A DNA stretch of 64,000 nucleotides, from contig CAJTOR010000001.1 in assembly GCA_910577675.1 (NCBI GenBank), forward strand, positions 157,515 through 221,514, given 5' to 3'. Origin of the DNA: an uncultured Lachnospiraceae bacterium (lineage in GTDB: Bacteria; Bacillota; Clostridia; Lachnospirales; Lachnospiraceae). Each line of letters opens with the position of its first letter. Position 1 is the first letter of the stretch. The position numbers and the translations under genes were made by a program. The notes below the pieces were generated by a model. It was not told where the DNA came from, ran no database searches, and saw nothing but the letters and a program-made list of their open reading frames with translations. Below are positions 1 through 9,106 of the stretch, one piece after another.

Positions 1-672
1 GACAATAATCCTTGACAGGCGTTCCTTTAAATCCTTCATATCCTCCGCTAAGCACAGAATCGCCATAATCTCTGTCGCCACGGTAATTACAAAATGATCC
101 TCCCGGATCACACCATCCATCCGGTTCCCCATACCAATTACAATATTGCGCAGCGCGCGGTCATTCATATCCTCACAGCGCTTTAAAACAATTTGTTTCG
201 GGTCAATTTTCAGCGCGTTGCCCTGCTGCATATGATTGTCTAACATCGCTGCAAGCAAATTGTTCGCCGAGGTAATGGCGTGAAAATCCCCTGTAAAATG
301 CAGGTTTAAATCCTCCATAGGCACCACCTGCGCATACCCCCCGCCCGCAGCGCCGCCCTTTATGCCAAAACACGGCCCAAGAGAAGGCTCGCGCAGCGCG
401 ATCACCGCGTTTTTCCCAAGCTTTCCAAGCGCCTGGCCAAGCCCAACCGTCGTTGTCGTCTTTCCTTCGCCCGCCGGTGTCGGGTTAACTGCCGTCATCA
501 GCACAAGCTTCCCGTCCGGTTTATCCAAAAGTTTCCCATAAAGACTGTCCGCAAATTTCGCCTTATATTTCCCGTAATACTCCAAATCCTCCTCCGAAAC
601 AAAAAGCTTTGCAGCCACCTGCCCGATTGGAAGCATCTTCGCCTCCTGCGCGATTTCAATATCTGTTTTCAT
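1..672 (-). CDS. fhs: formate-tetrahydrofolate ligase, N-terminal part (runs off window)
   Basis: ATP-dependent ligation of formate to tetrahydrofolate, giving 10-formyl-THF for one-carbon metabolism and, in acetogens, the Wood-Ljungdahl methyl branch. The 224 codons visible begin [17 protein letters not shown] and contain the P-loop segment [18 protein letters not shown] and the conserved [37 protein letters not shown] region (given here in pieces: [23 protein letters not shown]), all diagnostic of FTHFS. The full protein is usually about 555 residues, so more than half lies outside the window. The start at 672 has AGGAGG ten bases upstream; an ATG at 681 is too close to it. The gene follows sigE but has its own extended -10 promoter. 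Confidence 0.95.
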   Translation of the reverse strand, partial: MKTDIEIAQEAKMLPIGQVAAKLFVSEEDLEYYGKYKAKFADSLYGKLLDKPDGKLVLMTAVNPTPAGEGKTTTTVGLGQALGKLGKNAVIALREPSLGPCFGIKGGAAGGGYAQVVPMEDLNLHFTGDFHAITSANNLLAAMLDNHMQQGNALKIDPKQIVLKRCEDMNDRALRNIVIGMGNRMDGVIREDHFVITVATEIMAILCLAEDMKDLKERLSRIIV

Positions 673-705
673 GACGGTCATTCCTCCTGAATCTATGATA
701 TCCCG

Positions 706-714
706 ATTATACCA
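706..714 (-). promoter_or_regulatory. extended -10 promoter of fhs
   Basis: On the minus strand TATAAT (706-711) is preceded by TGG, which makes the extended -10 form TGnTATAAT. No good -35 lies 17 bases upstream (TTCCTT at best), as is usual for extended -10 promoters. It sits in the 82-bp sigE-fhs gap, so fhs can be expressed independently of sporulation. Confidence 0.55.
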
Positions 715-754
715 AAAAAGAATCCGGAAAGGAAGCCCCGATATTATTTATCTT

Positions 755-1495
755 TCACCCATTCACACTCATCTCTTTCTTCAGGCGCTTCATAATCTTT
801 TTTTCAAGTCTTGATATGTATGACTGCGATATGCCAAGCAAATCAGCCACCTCCTTCTGAGTGCGCTCCCTCCCATCATTTGTCCCGATCCCGAAACGGA
901 GCTGCACAATGATCTTCTCCCGGTCCCCAAGTTTCTCAAGTGCCTTGTAGAGCTGCTTTTTGTCCGCCTCCGCCTCAATGCTGCGGTAAATCCCATCCTC
1001 CTCCGTCCCAAGGATATCCGAGAGCAGCAATTCGTTGCCGTCCCAGTCCACATTCAGCGGTTCGTCAATAGAAACCTCCTGCTTGATCTTATTATTGCGC
1101 CTAAGATACATTAAAATTTCATTTTCGATACAGCGCGAGGCATAGGTGGCAAATTTAATTTTTTTCTCGGGATTGAAAGTATTGATCGCTTTCATCAGCC
1201 CGATTGTCCCAATGGAAATCAGATCTTCCACCCCCACGCCCGTATTATCAAATTTTTTGGCAATATAGACAACCAGGCGCAGGTTGTGTTTTGCCAGTAT
1301 CGCGCGCGCCGTCGCATCCTCGGAAGTACCCAAAAGCAACAGCACATCCGATTCCTGGCTTGCCGAAAGCGGCGCGGGCAGAATTTCAGCCCCGCCAATA
1401 TAGTGTATTTCACCCCGCTTGCGGAATAACATCGCAAAAAGATTCGGTCTTAAACGAACCTGGAATTTGTTTGCCAGAACAATCTTAAATAACAT
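755..1495 (-). CDS. sigE: sporulation sigma factor SigE precursor (pro-sigma-E)
   Basis: Mother-cell-specific RNA polymerase sigma factor, made as an inactive membrane-associated precursor and cleaved by SpoIIGA after septation. The 246-residue product matches Bacillus subtilis sigma-E length (239). An N-terminal pro-sequence of about 30 residues precedes the conserved [13 protein letters not shown] junction. Region 2 follows ([46 protein letters not shown]), then [12 protein letters not shown] in the region 4 helix-turn-helix near residues 215-235. It lies 65 bp after spoIIGA, as expected for the conserved spoIIG operon. The start is ATG with GGGAAGAG upstream. The sigG gene that usually follows is absent. 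Confidence 0.97.
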   Translation of the reverse strand: MLFKIVLANKFQVRLRPNLFAMLFRKRGEIHYIGGAEILPAPLSASQESDVLLLLGTSEDATARAILAKHNLRLVVYIAKKFDNTGVGVEDLISIGTIGLMKAINTFNPEKKIKFATYASRCIENEILMYLRRNNKIKQEVSIDEPLNVDWDGNELLLSDILGTEEDGIYRSIEAEADKKQLYKALEKLGDREKIIVQLRFGIGTNDGRERTQKEVADLLGISQSYISRLEKKIMKRLKKEMSVNG

Positions 1496-1560
1496 AATCT
1501 CTTCCCTTTCTTACTAAAATTCACTGTCAATTATTCCATCCTTTTTAAAATCCCCCTTAC

Positions 1561-2385
1561 TTACGGAAAAAAATCCGGGTGAAGGATTGCCTGGTATGCC
1601 CCCATTCCCCCTGAAATCTCCGTATATGCGGCAGGGATGCTGTAAAGCTGTATCTCCTCCTGCCCTTTAGAAATCACAAGTTCTTTTAATTCCGCGCCCA
1701 CAAGCATCCCGTCGGAACGTCCGATTGCCCGGTATGGGACATAGCGCGTTTTTTCCGGAAATTTTGCTATAAATTCCTCAAGCGGCTTTTTATAATCCGG
1801 GGAAACAAGTAGTAGGACGGGCTTTTTGCCAAAAGGCTCATAAAGCCCGTTTCCGGTATCGAGAAATCCCCGGCAGCAGTACGGGATATCCCCAATCAAA
1901 AAACGTATCGGATATACCGGGGTATCCACCTCTTTTTTTCGCATCACTATGCAAAAAAATATTATCCCCGCCGCTGCCACGGTAAGAAAGGCGAGCAAAA
2001 CAGCTTCCGGTACGATTCCTTCCAGAATGCTTCCCGCCCCGTCTGCTGCGGGTGTGCCAGCAGCAAACGAAACTGCAACATACAACATACCACCCATTAT
2101 AAAAGTACAGAAAAATAAAGCTGCAATATCCCCTTTAATCCCCCTCCTGCCAAACGAAATCCTGCACATAACCACACCGGCAAACAGGATTCCCGCCATC
2201 CTCAAAATCCGCCCCGCCCCGCTAATCGTTAAAAACACCGTTATAAGACTGCCGGTCGCCGCCGAAAAACAGAGTCTTTTCCATCCCGCTTTCCTGCGCC
2301 GGATGCGCCCTGTCAAAAAGAGCAATATGTAGTCCAAAATAAAATTGACCAAAAAAGCAATGTCCGGATAATAGTATCCCGGCAC
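1561..2385 (-). CDS. spoIIGA: sigma-E processing peptidase SpoIIGA
   Basis: Membrane-embedded aspartic protease that cleaves pro-sigma-E at the sporulation septum. The N-terminal half has about five hydrophobic helices (for example FLVNFILDYILLFLTG). The C-terminal half carries the protease domain, with the catalytic Asp in FLDTGNGLYEP and the second conserved segment PYRAIGRSDGMLVG. I chose the GTG at 2385 (VPGYYYPDIAFLVN) because GGGGGAAGGTGAAGG lies just upstream and most homologues begin at this YYPD motif. A longer reading from 2475 would cross the promoter -10. Length is 274 residues, close to the family norm near 300. The gene is co-transcribed with sigE. Confidence 0.93.
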   Translation of the reverse strand: MPGYYYPDIAFLVNFILDYILLFLTGRIRRRKAGWKRLCFSAATGSLITVFLTISGAGRILRMAGILFAGVVMCRISFGRRGIKGDIAALFFCTFIMGGMLYVAVSFAAGTPAADGAGSILEGIVPEAVLLAFLTVAAAGIIFFCIVMRKKEVDTPVYPIRFLIGDIPYCCRGFLDTGNGLYEPFGKKPVLLLVSPDYKKPLEEFIAKFPEKTRYVPYRAIGRSDGMLVGAELKELVISKGQEEIQLYSIPAAYTEISGGMGAYQAILHPDFFP

Positions 2386-2424
2386 AGTTCCTTCACCTTC
2401 CCCCTTAATTTTTTTAACAAGGCA

Positions 2425-2457
2425 AGTATACCATGTCCTTAAAGCACATTTTGTCAA
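2425..2457 (-). promoter_or_regulatory. spoIIGA promoter, long-spacer Spo0A-type
   Basis: Minus-strand TTGACA (2452-2457) and TATACT (2425-2430) are separated by 21 bp instead of the usual 17. In B. subtilis the spoIIG promoter has a 22-bp spacer and is a sigma-A promoter activated by Spo0A~P bound over the -35. The + strand sequence over the -35, TGTCAAA (2452-2458), matches the 0A box TGTCGAA at six of seven positions. Spo0A control here is inferred from this architecture. Confidence 0.7.
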
Positions 2458-2525
2458 ACCGAAGTGAGTTTCCAATTTTTTCTACTTCTTTTTTCTTCCC
2501 TATTACCCAAAATCTCCCAGCACAC

Positions 2526-2571
2526 AAAAAAAACAGACATTCCTGTGTATCTTTCACAAAAGAATGTCTGT
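2526..2571 (-). terminator. rho-independent terminator after ftsZ
   Basis: Perfect 10-bp stem (ACAGACATTC at 2533-2542 paired with GAATGTCTGT at 2562-2571) followed on the minus strand by a run of seven T. It closes the dcw transcript and separates ftsZ from the sporulation operon. Confidence 0.88.
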
Positions 2572-2632
2572 CAATAACCTAATGAATACTTTTTTTATGC
2601 AAAATGTCCAAAAGATATAATCTTCCGCTCTT

Positions 2633-3967
2633 CTACTTGCGCCGCGTGCTCTTCATCAAAAATTCAGGTATTTTAATTCCCTCATTCTTGGCAGATTCAT
2701 GCCCTGACGGAGCCGCTGGCTGCGGTTTTGGTGTTATAGGGGTCTGTCCGGGGGTAAAAGTTTTCCCCGGTGTGAAGGTGCTTGTCCCCGGTGTAAATGT
2801 GTTGGTTCCAGGCGTGGTGCGGTAAATACCGCCATTGCTTGGGGAACCGTATGTGGTGGTCGGGCGCTGCGTTACAGGGCGCTGGTTCTGCTGGCCAAAG
2901 ACCGGGTGCTGCTCCGGTGCCACATACTGTTCCTGCACCACTTCCGGATTTGGGACAGGTGCCGCCGCCTGCCCGCCCTTCTGTGTCATAAAAGAAGGAG
3001 TTTTTACTGTCGGTGCCACCTCCTCAAGCCCTGTCGCAATCACAGTGATGGTCGCCTTATCCTGCACGGTTGAATCCGGCACCGCGCCAAAAATAACATA
3101 TGCTTCATCACCAATCCGCTCCTGGACATAGGTTGCCGCCTCGTCAACCTCCACAAGCCCGATATCGCCGGAAATATTTAAGATCACATGGGAAGCCCCC
3201 TCAATTGTCGTTTCAAGCAGAGGGCTTGTGATTGCCTGCTGCACCGCATCGATACATTTATTATCCCCCGTACCGACACCGATGCCAATATGGGCAATCC
3301 CCTTGTTTTTCATAACTGTCTGCACGTCCGCAAAGTCAAGGTTAATCAGCCCCGGCACATTAATCAGGTCGGTGATGCCCTGGACACCCTGCTGGAGCAC
3401 CTCGTCCGCCTTGCGCAGCGCCTCAGGCATCGGTGTGCGGCGATCCACGATCTCAAGCAATTTTTCATTCGGGATAACGATGAGCGTATCCACATTTGCC
3501 TTTAACTTCTCAATTCCCGCAAGCGCATTGTTCATGCGCTGTCTTGCCTCGAAGCGGAACGGCTTTGTCACAATGCCCACGGTCAGGATGCCAAGCTCCT
3601 TCGCAATCTGTGCCACTACCGGCGCAGCCCCGGTCCCGGTTCCACCGCCCATGCCGCAGGTGACAAATACCATATCATGGTCGCGTATCGTTTCCATCAG
3701 CTCATCGCGGTTCTCCTCCGCCGCCTTCTCCCCGATCTCGGGCATCATGCCCGCGCCAAGCCCCTTGGTCAGCTTCTCACCGATCTGTATGCAATTCGGT
3801 GCCTTACAGTTTCTCAGATGCTGCTTGTCCGTGTTGACACAAACAAATTCAACTCCCTGTATTCCCTCTTCAATCATCCTGTTTACCGCATTATTTCCCG
3901 CTCCTCCAACGCCAACTACCAAAATCCTCGCGGCTACATCCGCCTCGTTTTTCCTAATCTCCAGCAA
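2633..3967 (-). CDS. ftsZ: cell division GTPase FtsZ
   Basis: Tubulin-like GTPase that polymerises into the Z-ring at mid-cell. The 444-residue protein has the N-terminal [15 protein letters not shown] nucleotide loop and the tubulin signature GGGTGTG at about 108-114. A C-terminal linker (about 320-425) contains short FTPGT/FTPGK repeats, and the C-terminal peptide [14 protein letters not shown] binds FtsA/SepF-type partners. The start codon is TTG at 3967 with AAGGAGGAATCACC upstream, and MLEIRKNE matches usual clostridial FtsZ N-termini. It has its own promoter at about 4108-4136 and a terminator at 2526-2571, so its level can be set apart from the upstream genes. Confidence 0.98.
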   Translation of the reverse strand: MLEIRKNEADVAARILVVGVGGAGNNAVNRMIEEGIQGVEFVCVNTDKQHLRNCKAPNCIQIGEKLTKGLGAGMMPEIGEKAAEENRDELMETIRDHDMVFVTCGMGGGTGTGAAPVVAQIAKELGILTVGIVTKPFRFEARQRMNNALAGIEKLKANVDTLIVIPNEKLLEIVDRRTPMPEALRKADEVLQQGVQGITDLINVPGLINLDFADVQTVMKNKGIAHIGIGVGTGDNKCIDAVQQAITSPLLETTIEGASHVILNISGDIGLVEVDEAATYVQERIGDEAYVIFGAVPDSTVQDKATITVIATGLEEVAPTVKTPSFMTQKGGQAAAPVPNPEVVQEQYVAPEQHPVFGQQNQRPVTQRPTTTYGSPSNGGIYRTTPGTNTFTPGTSTFTPGKTFTPGQTPITPKPQPAAPSGHESAKNEGIKIPEFLMKSTRRK

Positions 3968-4107
3968 GGTGATTCCTCCTTCATCGCCACATGCTACCGG
4001 ACTGTATGTATCCGGCTCTATTTATTGTAGACGATATGACATATATTCTCTATCCTGCGAGAAATACACATTATATCCATTCTATTACCATTGATTGCCT
4101 ACCTACT

Positions 4108-4136
4108 ATAATATAGTGAAACTCAAAAATAATCAA
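4108..4136 (-). promoter_or_regulatory. sigma-A promoter upstream of ftsZ
   Basis: TTGATT (4131-4136) and TATTAT (4108-4113) are separated by exactly 17 bp in the 245-bp ftsQ-ftsZ gap, leaving a 5' leader of about 130 nt before the TTG start. Nothing else recognisable was seen in this gap. Confidence 0.6.
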
Positions 4137-4212
4137 GCAGAATTTTATAAGTTTTTTCAAAATTTTTCATGCAACTTGCAATAAAACTTCCATGCAAGCT
4201 CATTTATTAACT

Positions 4213-5085
4213 TTATTGCGGGGTATCATCCGGATTTGTACCATCCCCTTCCCCCTCTGCGGGAGGTCCTTCCCCACTTCCTGTCACATTCCCATTATCC
4301 CCAAAACCTGCTGCCCCGTAATCAGAGCTGTCATCATCCTCCTCCCCAAGTGGTTTTGCCGTAATATGGTTGTTTCCATTTTCATATGCGGTCAGGTCAA
4401 TCTTTAACTTGCGTTCCCCGGAAGCATCCATCAGTGATTTGACCACGGATAACACTTCATCGTAATATTCCCTTTTCCCAAGCAGAACCACACTCCCATC
4501 TATATAAAGCGTTACCGAATTATCCTGACTGAAAGCAATTTCTTCAACGGCAAGTTCCTGTTTCTGGATCAGGCGCGCAAGAGAAAGGATCACATCGAAA
4601 ATCCCCTCCTTCGCTGTGACCATCTTCTCCCTCAGCACAATTTTCTGAAATTTAAGCCCTGTTACAACGGGCACATCGCGAAGGCGCACGCGCGAACTTT
4701 CAACAACCATCCCCTCGCGGTCAAAATAAAGATAACTTCCCATCTGCTCGACGCAGCCAGTCACCAATTTATCGTGTACGGTTACTTCAACTTCGTCCCG
4801 CCCACAAAGATCGATCTCCACTTTCTCGACAAAGGGAATTTCCCCCGCCCCAAACAAGTACATGCGCAGCCAGAAAAACAGGCTTATCCGGTCAGTCGGC
4901 TTTGTTACCAGAATTTCCTTTATCTCCTGCTCGGAATACCTGCTTCCCCCCGTCACCGTAAATTTTTTTAATTCAAATATTTTCAGGAATATAACGGAAG
5001 CTAAAACAACAAGGAATACACAGAGCATGAACCTGCGTTTTTTTCTCTTCCTTCTCGCCTTTGAATACACATATGTCTTTCTCAT
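4213..5085 (-). CDS. divIB: cell division protein FtsQ/DivIB
   Basis: Bitopic septal protein of the FtsQ-FtsL-FtsB subcomplex that regulates septal peptidoglycan synthesis. It has a very basic cytoplasmic N-terminus (KARRKRKKRR), one transmembrane helix at about 19-40 and a POTRA domain at about 41-110 (FTVTGGSRYSEQEI, then EKVEIDLCGRDEVEVTVHDK). A beta domain follows, and the C-terminal tail from about 245 is acidic and Gly/Asp/Glu-rich. Length is 290 residues. It sits between murA and ftsZ, the conserved dcw position. The family is weakly conserved at sequence level; the call rests on topology, POTRA and context. Confidence 0.85.
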   Translation of the reverse strand: MRKTYVYSKARRKRKKRRFMLCVFLVVLASVIFLKIFELKKFTVTGGSRYSEQEIKEILVTKPTDRISLFFWLRMYLFGAGEIPFVEKVEIDLCGRDEVEVTVHDKLVTGCVEQMGSYLYFDREGMVVESSRVRLRDVPVVTGLKFQKIVLREKMVTAKEGIFDVILSLARLIQKQELAVEEIAFSQDNSVTLYIDGSVVLLGKREYYDEVLSVVKSLMDASGERKLKIDLTAYENGNNHITAKPLGEEDDDSSDYGAAGFGDNGNVTGSGEGPPAEGEGDGTNPDDTPQ

Positions 5086-5134
5086 GATTTTATCCGATTT
5101 CCTTCCTGAAAACTAGCAATTACTTTTTCCCATT

Positions 5135-6388
5135 TTATTTGACCACCCTCTTAATATCGGCTCCCAAACCTTTAAGCCCCCCGACAAAATCCTCATATCC
5201 CCTCTCAAGGTATTCCGTCCCCGTAATTGTGCTCTCCCCCTCCGCGGCAAGTGCCGCTATCACAAGGGCTGCTGTTCCCCTAAGATCCTTTCCGCAAAGA
5301 TTTGCACCGGCAAGGGTCATAACCCCCTCAACCACAGCCTTATTTTCATCAAGGTAAATCCGCGCGCCCATTTTAATAAGTTCAGGAACTACTTTAAAGC
5401 GAGCTTCAAATATTGTTTCCTCAATAACGCACACACCGTCTGCAAGTGTGGCAAGCGCGACAAACTGCGATTGCATATCCGTCGGGAACCCCGGGTAGGG
5501 CTGTGTCCTGATATAGTCGAAAGCGGCAAGCCGCCTGCCCTTCTTTACCAGGATGCCGTCCGCATAAATACCGAATTCGGCACCCGCCGCCCTGAGCGGT
5601 TTTATCACTGCAAGAAGTTCCGCATCATCCGCCCCCCTCAAAAATACTTTCCCGCCCGATGAGAGCACTGCCGCCATATAAGTACCCGCAACAATGCGGT
5701 CGGAAGGAACTGTATAGTCCACCGGTGAAAGCTGCTTTACCCCTTCCACCAAAAGATGCGCTGTCCCGATCCCGCTAATCTTTGCACCCGCCGCATTAAG
5801 GAAATGGCACAGGTGCACGACCTCCGGCTCCCTTGCGACATTGTGCAGCCCCGTGCGGCCTTCTGCAAGTACGGCTGCTAAGATTGCATTCTGCGTCGCC
5901 CCAACCGAAGGTACCGGAAAGACCACCTCCGAAGCGGTAAGCTTTGCCGCCTTTGCAAGGATGACCTCGCCCTCCTCAATCTCCACCCCTAACGCCCTGA
6001 GAGCTAAAAGATGTAAATCCACCGGTCTGGCACCGATCACGCAACCGCCCGGATGCGCAAGATGCGCCTCCAAAAAACGCGCGGTAAGCGCCCCGAGAAG
6101 AAGGATACAGCCCCTTGTATCCGCCATATCCCCGCAGTCAAGGAAGACCGGATGCACATATCTGGCATCAACGCACAGCATATCCTTATCCCGCGAAACC
6201 ACTGCCCCAAGCTTTTTTAACAGCGCTGCCATCGCCCGCACGTCCGCAATGTCCGGGCAATTTCTAAACTTTGTTTCCCCCGGAATCAAAAGCGCCGCCG
6301 CAAGCATCGGCAAAACAGCATTTTTGGAACCCTGGATCTTTATCTCACCATTTAGGAAACGACCGCCCGAAACACAAATACAAGCCAT
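5135..6388 (-). CDS. murA: UDP-N-acetylglucosamine 1-carboxyvinyltransferase MurA
   Basis: First committed step of peptidoglycan synthesis: enolpyruvyl transfer from PEP to UDP-GlcNAc in the cytoplasm. The 417-residue protein has the substrate-binding IQGSKNAVLPMLAAALL segment (Lys22, Asn23) and the active-site loop HPGGCVIGARPVDLH with the catalytic, fosfomycin-sensitive Cys at 116. PYPGFPTDMQSQF and TIFEARF follow in the second domain. The start at 6388 (MACICVSGG) is preferred over 6412 because GAGGTG lies six bases before it. murG, which commonly occupies the slot between ftsW and this gene, is missing. Confidence 0.96.
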   Translation of the reverse strand: MACICVSGGRFLNGEIKIQGSKNAVLPMLAAALLIPGETKFRNCPDIADVRAMAALLKKLGAVVSRDKDMLCVDARYVHPVFLDCGDMADTRGCILLLGALTARFLEAHLAHPGGCVIGARPVDLHLLALRALGVEIEEGEVILAKAAKLTASEVVFPVPSVGATQNAILAAVLAEGRTGLHNVAREPEVVHLCHFLNAAGAKISGIGTAHLLVEGVKQLSPVDYTVPSDRIVAGTYMAAVLSSGGKVFLRGADDAELLAVIKPLRAAGAEFGIYADGILVKKGRRLAAFDYIRTQPYPGFPTDMQSQFVALATLADGVCVIEETIFEARFKVVPELIKMGARIYLDENKAVVEGVMTLAGANLCGKDLRGTAALVIAALAAEGESTITGTEYLERGYEDFVGGLKGLGADIKRVVK

Positions 6389-6458
6389 GGCACACACCTC
6401 AAAAGAAAGCATCTATTACAGTTTATGCAGCCTCCCCAAAAACGTGCATGGCCAACTC

Positions 6459-7604
6459 TTAAATTTCCCCTTCAATCCGGTCGGATACACTTAACACAAT
6501 CCCCATCTCCATCATCAATACCAGGAGTGAACTTCCCCCGTAACTGATAAAGGGCAGTGGGATACCTGTCGAGGGTATCGTGTTTGTCACCACCGCGACA
6601 TTGATTAATACCTGCACCGCAATATGTGCCATCACTCCGGTTGCAATCAGACTCCCAAATAGATCCGGCGCGTTAATTGCTATGATAAAGATGCGCCAGA
6701 GAAGGAGCACAAACAAAAACAAGACCGCAAATGCCCCGACTAACCCGAGTTCCTCACAGATCGTGGAAAAGATCATATCATTGTGCGCTTCCGGGATATA
6801 GCCAAGTTTCTGAACGCCCTGTCCTAGCCCCTTCCCGAACAGCCCGCCGCTTGCAATGGCGTAAAGTCCCTGCAAAATCTGGTAGCCCTTGGGATGGTTC
6901 TCGATATCGCGCCAGATATTGATGCGCTCTAGGCGGTATGGGAAAAGCACAATAAACAGGATGGCGGCGGCAACCAGGGCAAGCGCAATCACAATATAAT
7001 ACTTTTTGTTGCGGGTTGCAACAAAACAGATTGCTACCATCATCACGCCCATAACAAGCGCCGTGGAAAAATTCTCCCAGACGACCAGGATGATAAGCGG
7101 TGCCATAATGGTGAGGACACGGATAAACCCTCCAATATGGTTAAGCCTCCTCGGAGAAAGTTTTACAATATAGGCGGTCAGCAAAAGGACACAGATCTTT
7201 GAAATCTCGGAAGGCTGGAATTTCCCGAAACTCCCAAGTTCAATCCAGCGCTGGGAACCGCCCGTTGCCGCGCCAAACAGAACAAGATAAAGCTGCAAGC
7301 CAATGCAGACCATATACAGGAAAAATATTGGCTTTATCGGCAAAAACGGCAGCTTCTGTACATAGATACGGTAATCGATTTTTGAAATAATAACCATTAT
7401 CACCGTTCCCGCCACTGCAAAAATTGCCTGTTTGCGCAAAAACAGGGTGGGGTCACTATAATATTTTTCTGCATTGTAATAGCTGACACTGAACACCATC
7501 ACCAGCCCGAAGCACACCAGGAAAAGGACGAGGAATAAGAGCGTATAATCATAATAGCGCTTTTTCTTTCTCCGCTTCCCCTGTTCCATATCATCCCTCG
7601 TCAT
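6459..7604 (-). CDS. ftsW: SEDS peptidoglycan glycosyltransferase, FtsW/SpoVE type
   Basis: Polytopic membrane glycosyltransferase that polymerises lipid II together with a class B PBP. The 381 residues have a basic N-terminus (KRRKKKRYYDY), about ten hydrophobic helices, and SEDS signatures: GSQRWIELGSFGKFQPSEISK, the catalytic-loop Asp region (EAHNDMIFSTICEELG), and the C-terminal TIPSTGIPLPFISYGGSS. It lies between murD and murA in the dcw cluster. FtsW and SpoVE cannot be separated by sequence alone in this lineage; position favours division or spore cortex rather than RodA. Confidence 0.93.
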   Translation of the reverse strand: MTRDDMEQGKRRKKKRYYDYTLLFLVLFLVCFGLVMVFSVSYYNAEKYYSDPTLFLRKQAIFAVAGTVIMVIISKIDYRIYVQKLPFLPIKPIFFLYMVCIGLQLYLVLFGAATGGSQRWIELGSFGKFQPSEISKICVLLLTAYIVKLSPRRLNHIGGFIRVLTIMAPLIILVVWENFSTALVMGVMMVAICFVATRNKKYYIVIALALVAAAILFIVLFPYRLERINIWRDIENHPKGYQILQGLYAIASGGLFGKGLGQGVQKLGYIPEAHNDMIFSTICEELGLVGAFAVLFLFVLLLWRIFIIAINAPDLFGSLIATGVMAHIAVQVLINVAVVTNTIPSTGIPLPFISYGGSSLLVLMMEMGIVLSVSDRIEGEI

Positions 7605-7681
7605 AGCAAAACCTCTTTCCTGATAATTTTATAGCTCTCATGCCCAAAATCCGCCAAACTCCAGGAAACCGGATAATTTCT

Positions 7682-9067
7682 TTAAGGGAGTGCCCGCACC
7701 AGCTCCTTAAATATCCGCCCGCGCTCCTCATAGTTCTCAAACATCCCCCAGCTCGCACAACTTGGGGAGAGCAGCACCGCCTCGCCGGGTTTTGCATGTT
7801 CAAAACAGTAATTCACTGCCTCCTCCATCCCCCCCACCATCACAATATCCGCAAATCCCCGCTCGCGTGCCGCCTGTGCGATCTTCTCCCTCGTCTGCCC
7901 CATCAGTACCAGGCATTTTATCCTGCCCTCAAACGAATCGATCAACGCACCGAACTCCGACCCCTTGTCATATCCGCCGCCGATCAGAAAAGTTTTTGCT
8001 GTCATCGCGCGCACTGCCTGGATGGAGGCATCCGGGTTTGTTCCCTTTGAGTCGTTATAGTATTTTACACCGTTTTTTTCCTCCACGTACTCAATGCGGT
8101 GCTCAACCGCCCGGAATGCAAAAAGCGCCCTGCGTATGCAGTCTTTCGGCACTGAGAGCGCCATCGCTGCCGCTGCCGCCACCATTACATTCTCGTAGTT
8201 ATGCCGCCCGATAATATTTAAATCGCGCACATTGACAAGCACATCCTCCTGCCCGCCCTCCGCATAAATAATCTCATCCCCCGATAAGAAAAATCCGTCG
8301 GAAAGTTTCCTCTGTCCGGAAAACCAGACTACTTTGCAGGAAAGTGTTGCTGCCGCTGCCCGCAACCTCTCATCTTCATAGTTCAGGATGCAGGTATCCC
8401 CCTCCGTCTGTTTTCCCGCGATAGCAAGTTTTGCCGATATATAATTCTCCATTGTATGATGGCGGTTTAAATGATCCGGCGTAATATTCGTGATTGCCGA
8501 AACTAAAGGTTTGAAATCATGTACGGTTTCAAGCTGGAAACTGCTTATCTCCGCTACCGTAACGGAATCCGCCGCCGTTTTCTGCACCATCTGCGTGTAC
8601 GGGGTTCCGATATTTCCAACCACAAAAACATCATTGTAAAAGGTTTTCATTATCTCCCCGGTCAGTGCAGTTGTGGTCGTCTTCCCATTCGTGCCGGTGA
8701 TGGCAACCAGACGACCCCTCTCAAACTGGTACGCAAGTTCTATCTCCCCGATAATTTTTGCCCCCGCATCGCGCAGGCGGTCAATTTCTGGCAGATCCAC
8801 CGGCACGCCGGGACTTAATACCGCATAGTCCATACCCGCTGCCAGTTCATCGCCAAATTCCCCAAGCACAATACGCCCGCCAAAATCCTCCCCGATCTTT
8901 GCACGTATTTCCATCACGTCAAGGTTTTTGTTCGCATCATATAAAGTGACATCGCCAATCCCGTCCAAAAGCCTTGCCGCCGCAATCCCGCTGATTCCGG
9001 TTCCGATTATAATTATTTTTTTTCCACAAAAATCCCTGCCCTTTAAAAAATCCTCCTGCAAATCCAT
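7682..9067 (-). CDS. murD: UDP-N-acetylmuramoylalanine-D-glutamate ligase MurD
   Basis: Cytoplasmic ATP-dependent addition of D-Glu to UDP-MurNAc-L-Ala. The 461-residue protein shows the N-terminal Rossmann fold (IIIIGTGISGIAAARLL), the Mur ligase P-loop TGTNGKTTTTAL (GTNGKT at 125-130) and ITPDHLNRHHTMENYISAK. The C-terminal domain has YYNDSKGTNPDAS and LLSPSCASWGMFENYEERG. Only 39 bp separate it from the PASTA PBP, so the usual preceding mraY is absent here. Confidence 0.96.
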   Translation of the reverse strand: MDLQEDFLKGRDFCGKKIIIIGTGISGIAAARLLDGIGDVTLYDANKNLDVMEIRAKIGEDFGGRIVLGEFGDELAAGMDYAVLSPGVPVDLPEIDRLRDAGAKIIGEIELAYQFERGRLVAITGTNGKTTTTALTGEIMKTFYNDVFVVGNIGTPYTQMVQKTAADSVTVAEISSFQLETVHDFKPLVSAITNITPDHLNRHHTMENYISAKLAIAGKQTEGDTCILNYEDERLRAAAATLSCKVVWFSGQRKLSDGFFLSGDEIIYAEGGQEDVLVNVRDLNIIGRHNYENVMVAAAAAMALSVPKDCIRRALFAFRAVEHRIEYVEEKNGVKYYNDSKGTNPDASIQAVRAMTAKTFLIGGGYDKGSEFGALIDSFEGRIKCLVLMGQTREKIAQAARERGFADIVMVGGMEEAVNYCFEHAKPGEAVLLSPSCASWGMFENYEERGRIFKELVRALP

Positions 9068-9106
9068 ACCTCATATCCTTTCTGTATTCCCGCCCGTATT
9101 TTACGG

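Noticed and set aside
3228..4094. 288-codon + strand open frame
   Set aside because: Lies antisense to ftsZ; Ser/Pro-rich composition is that of a shadow frame, no RBS.
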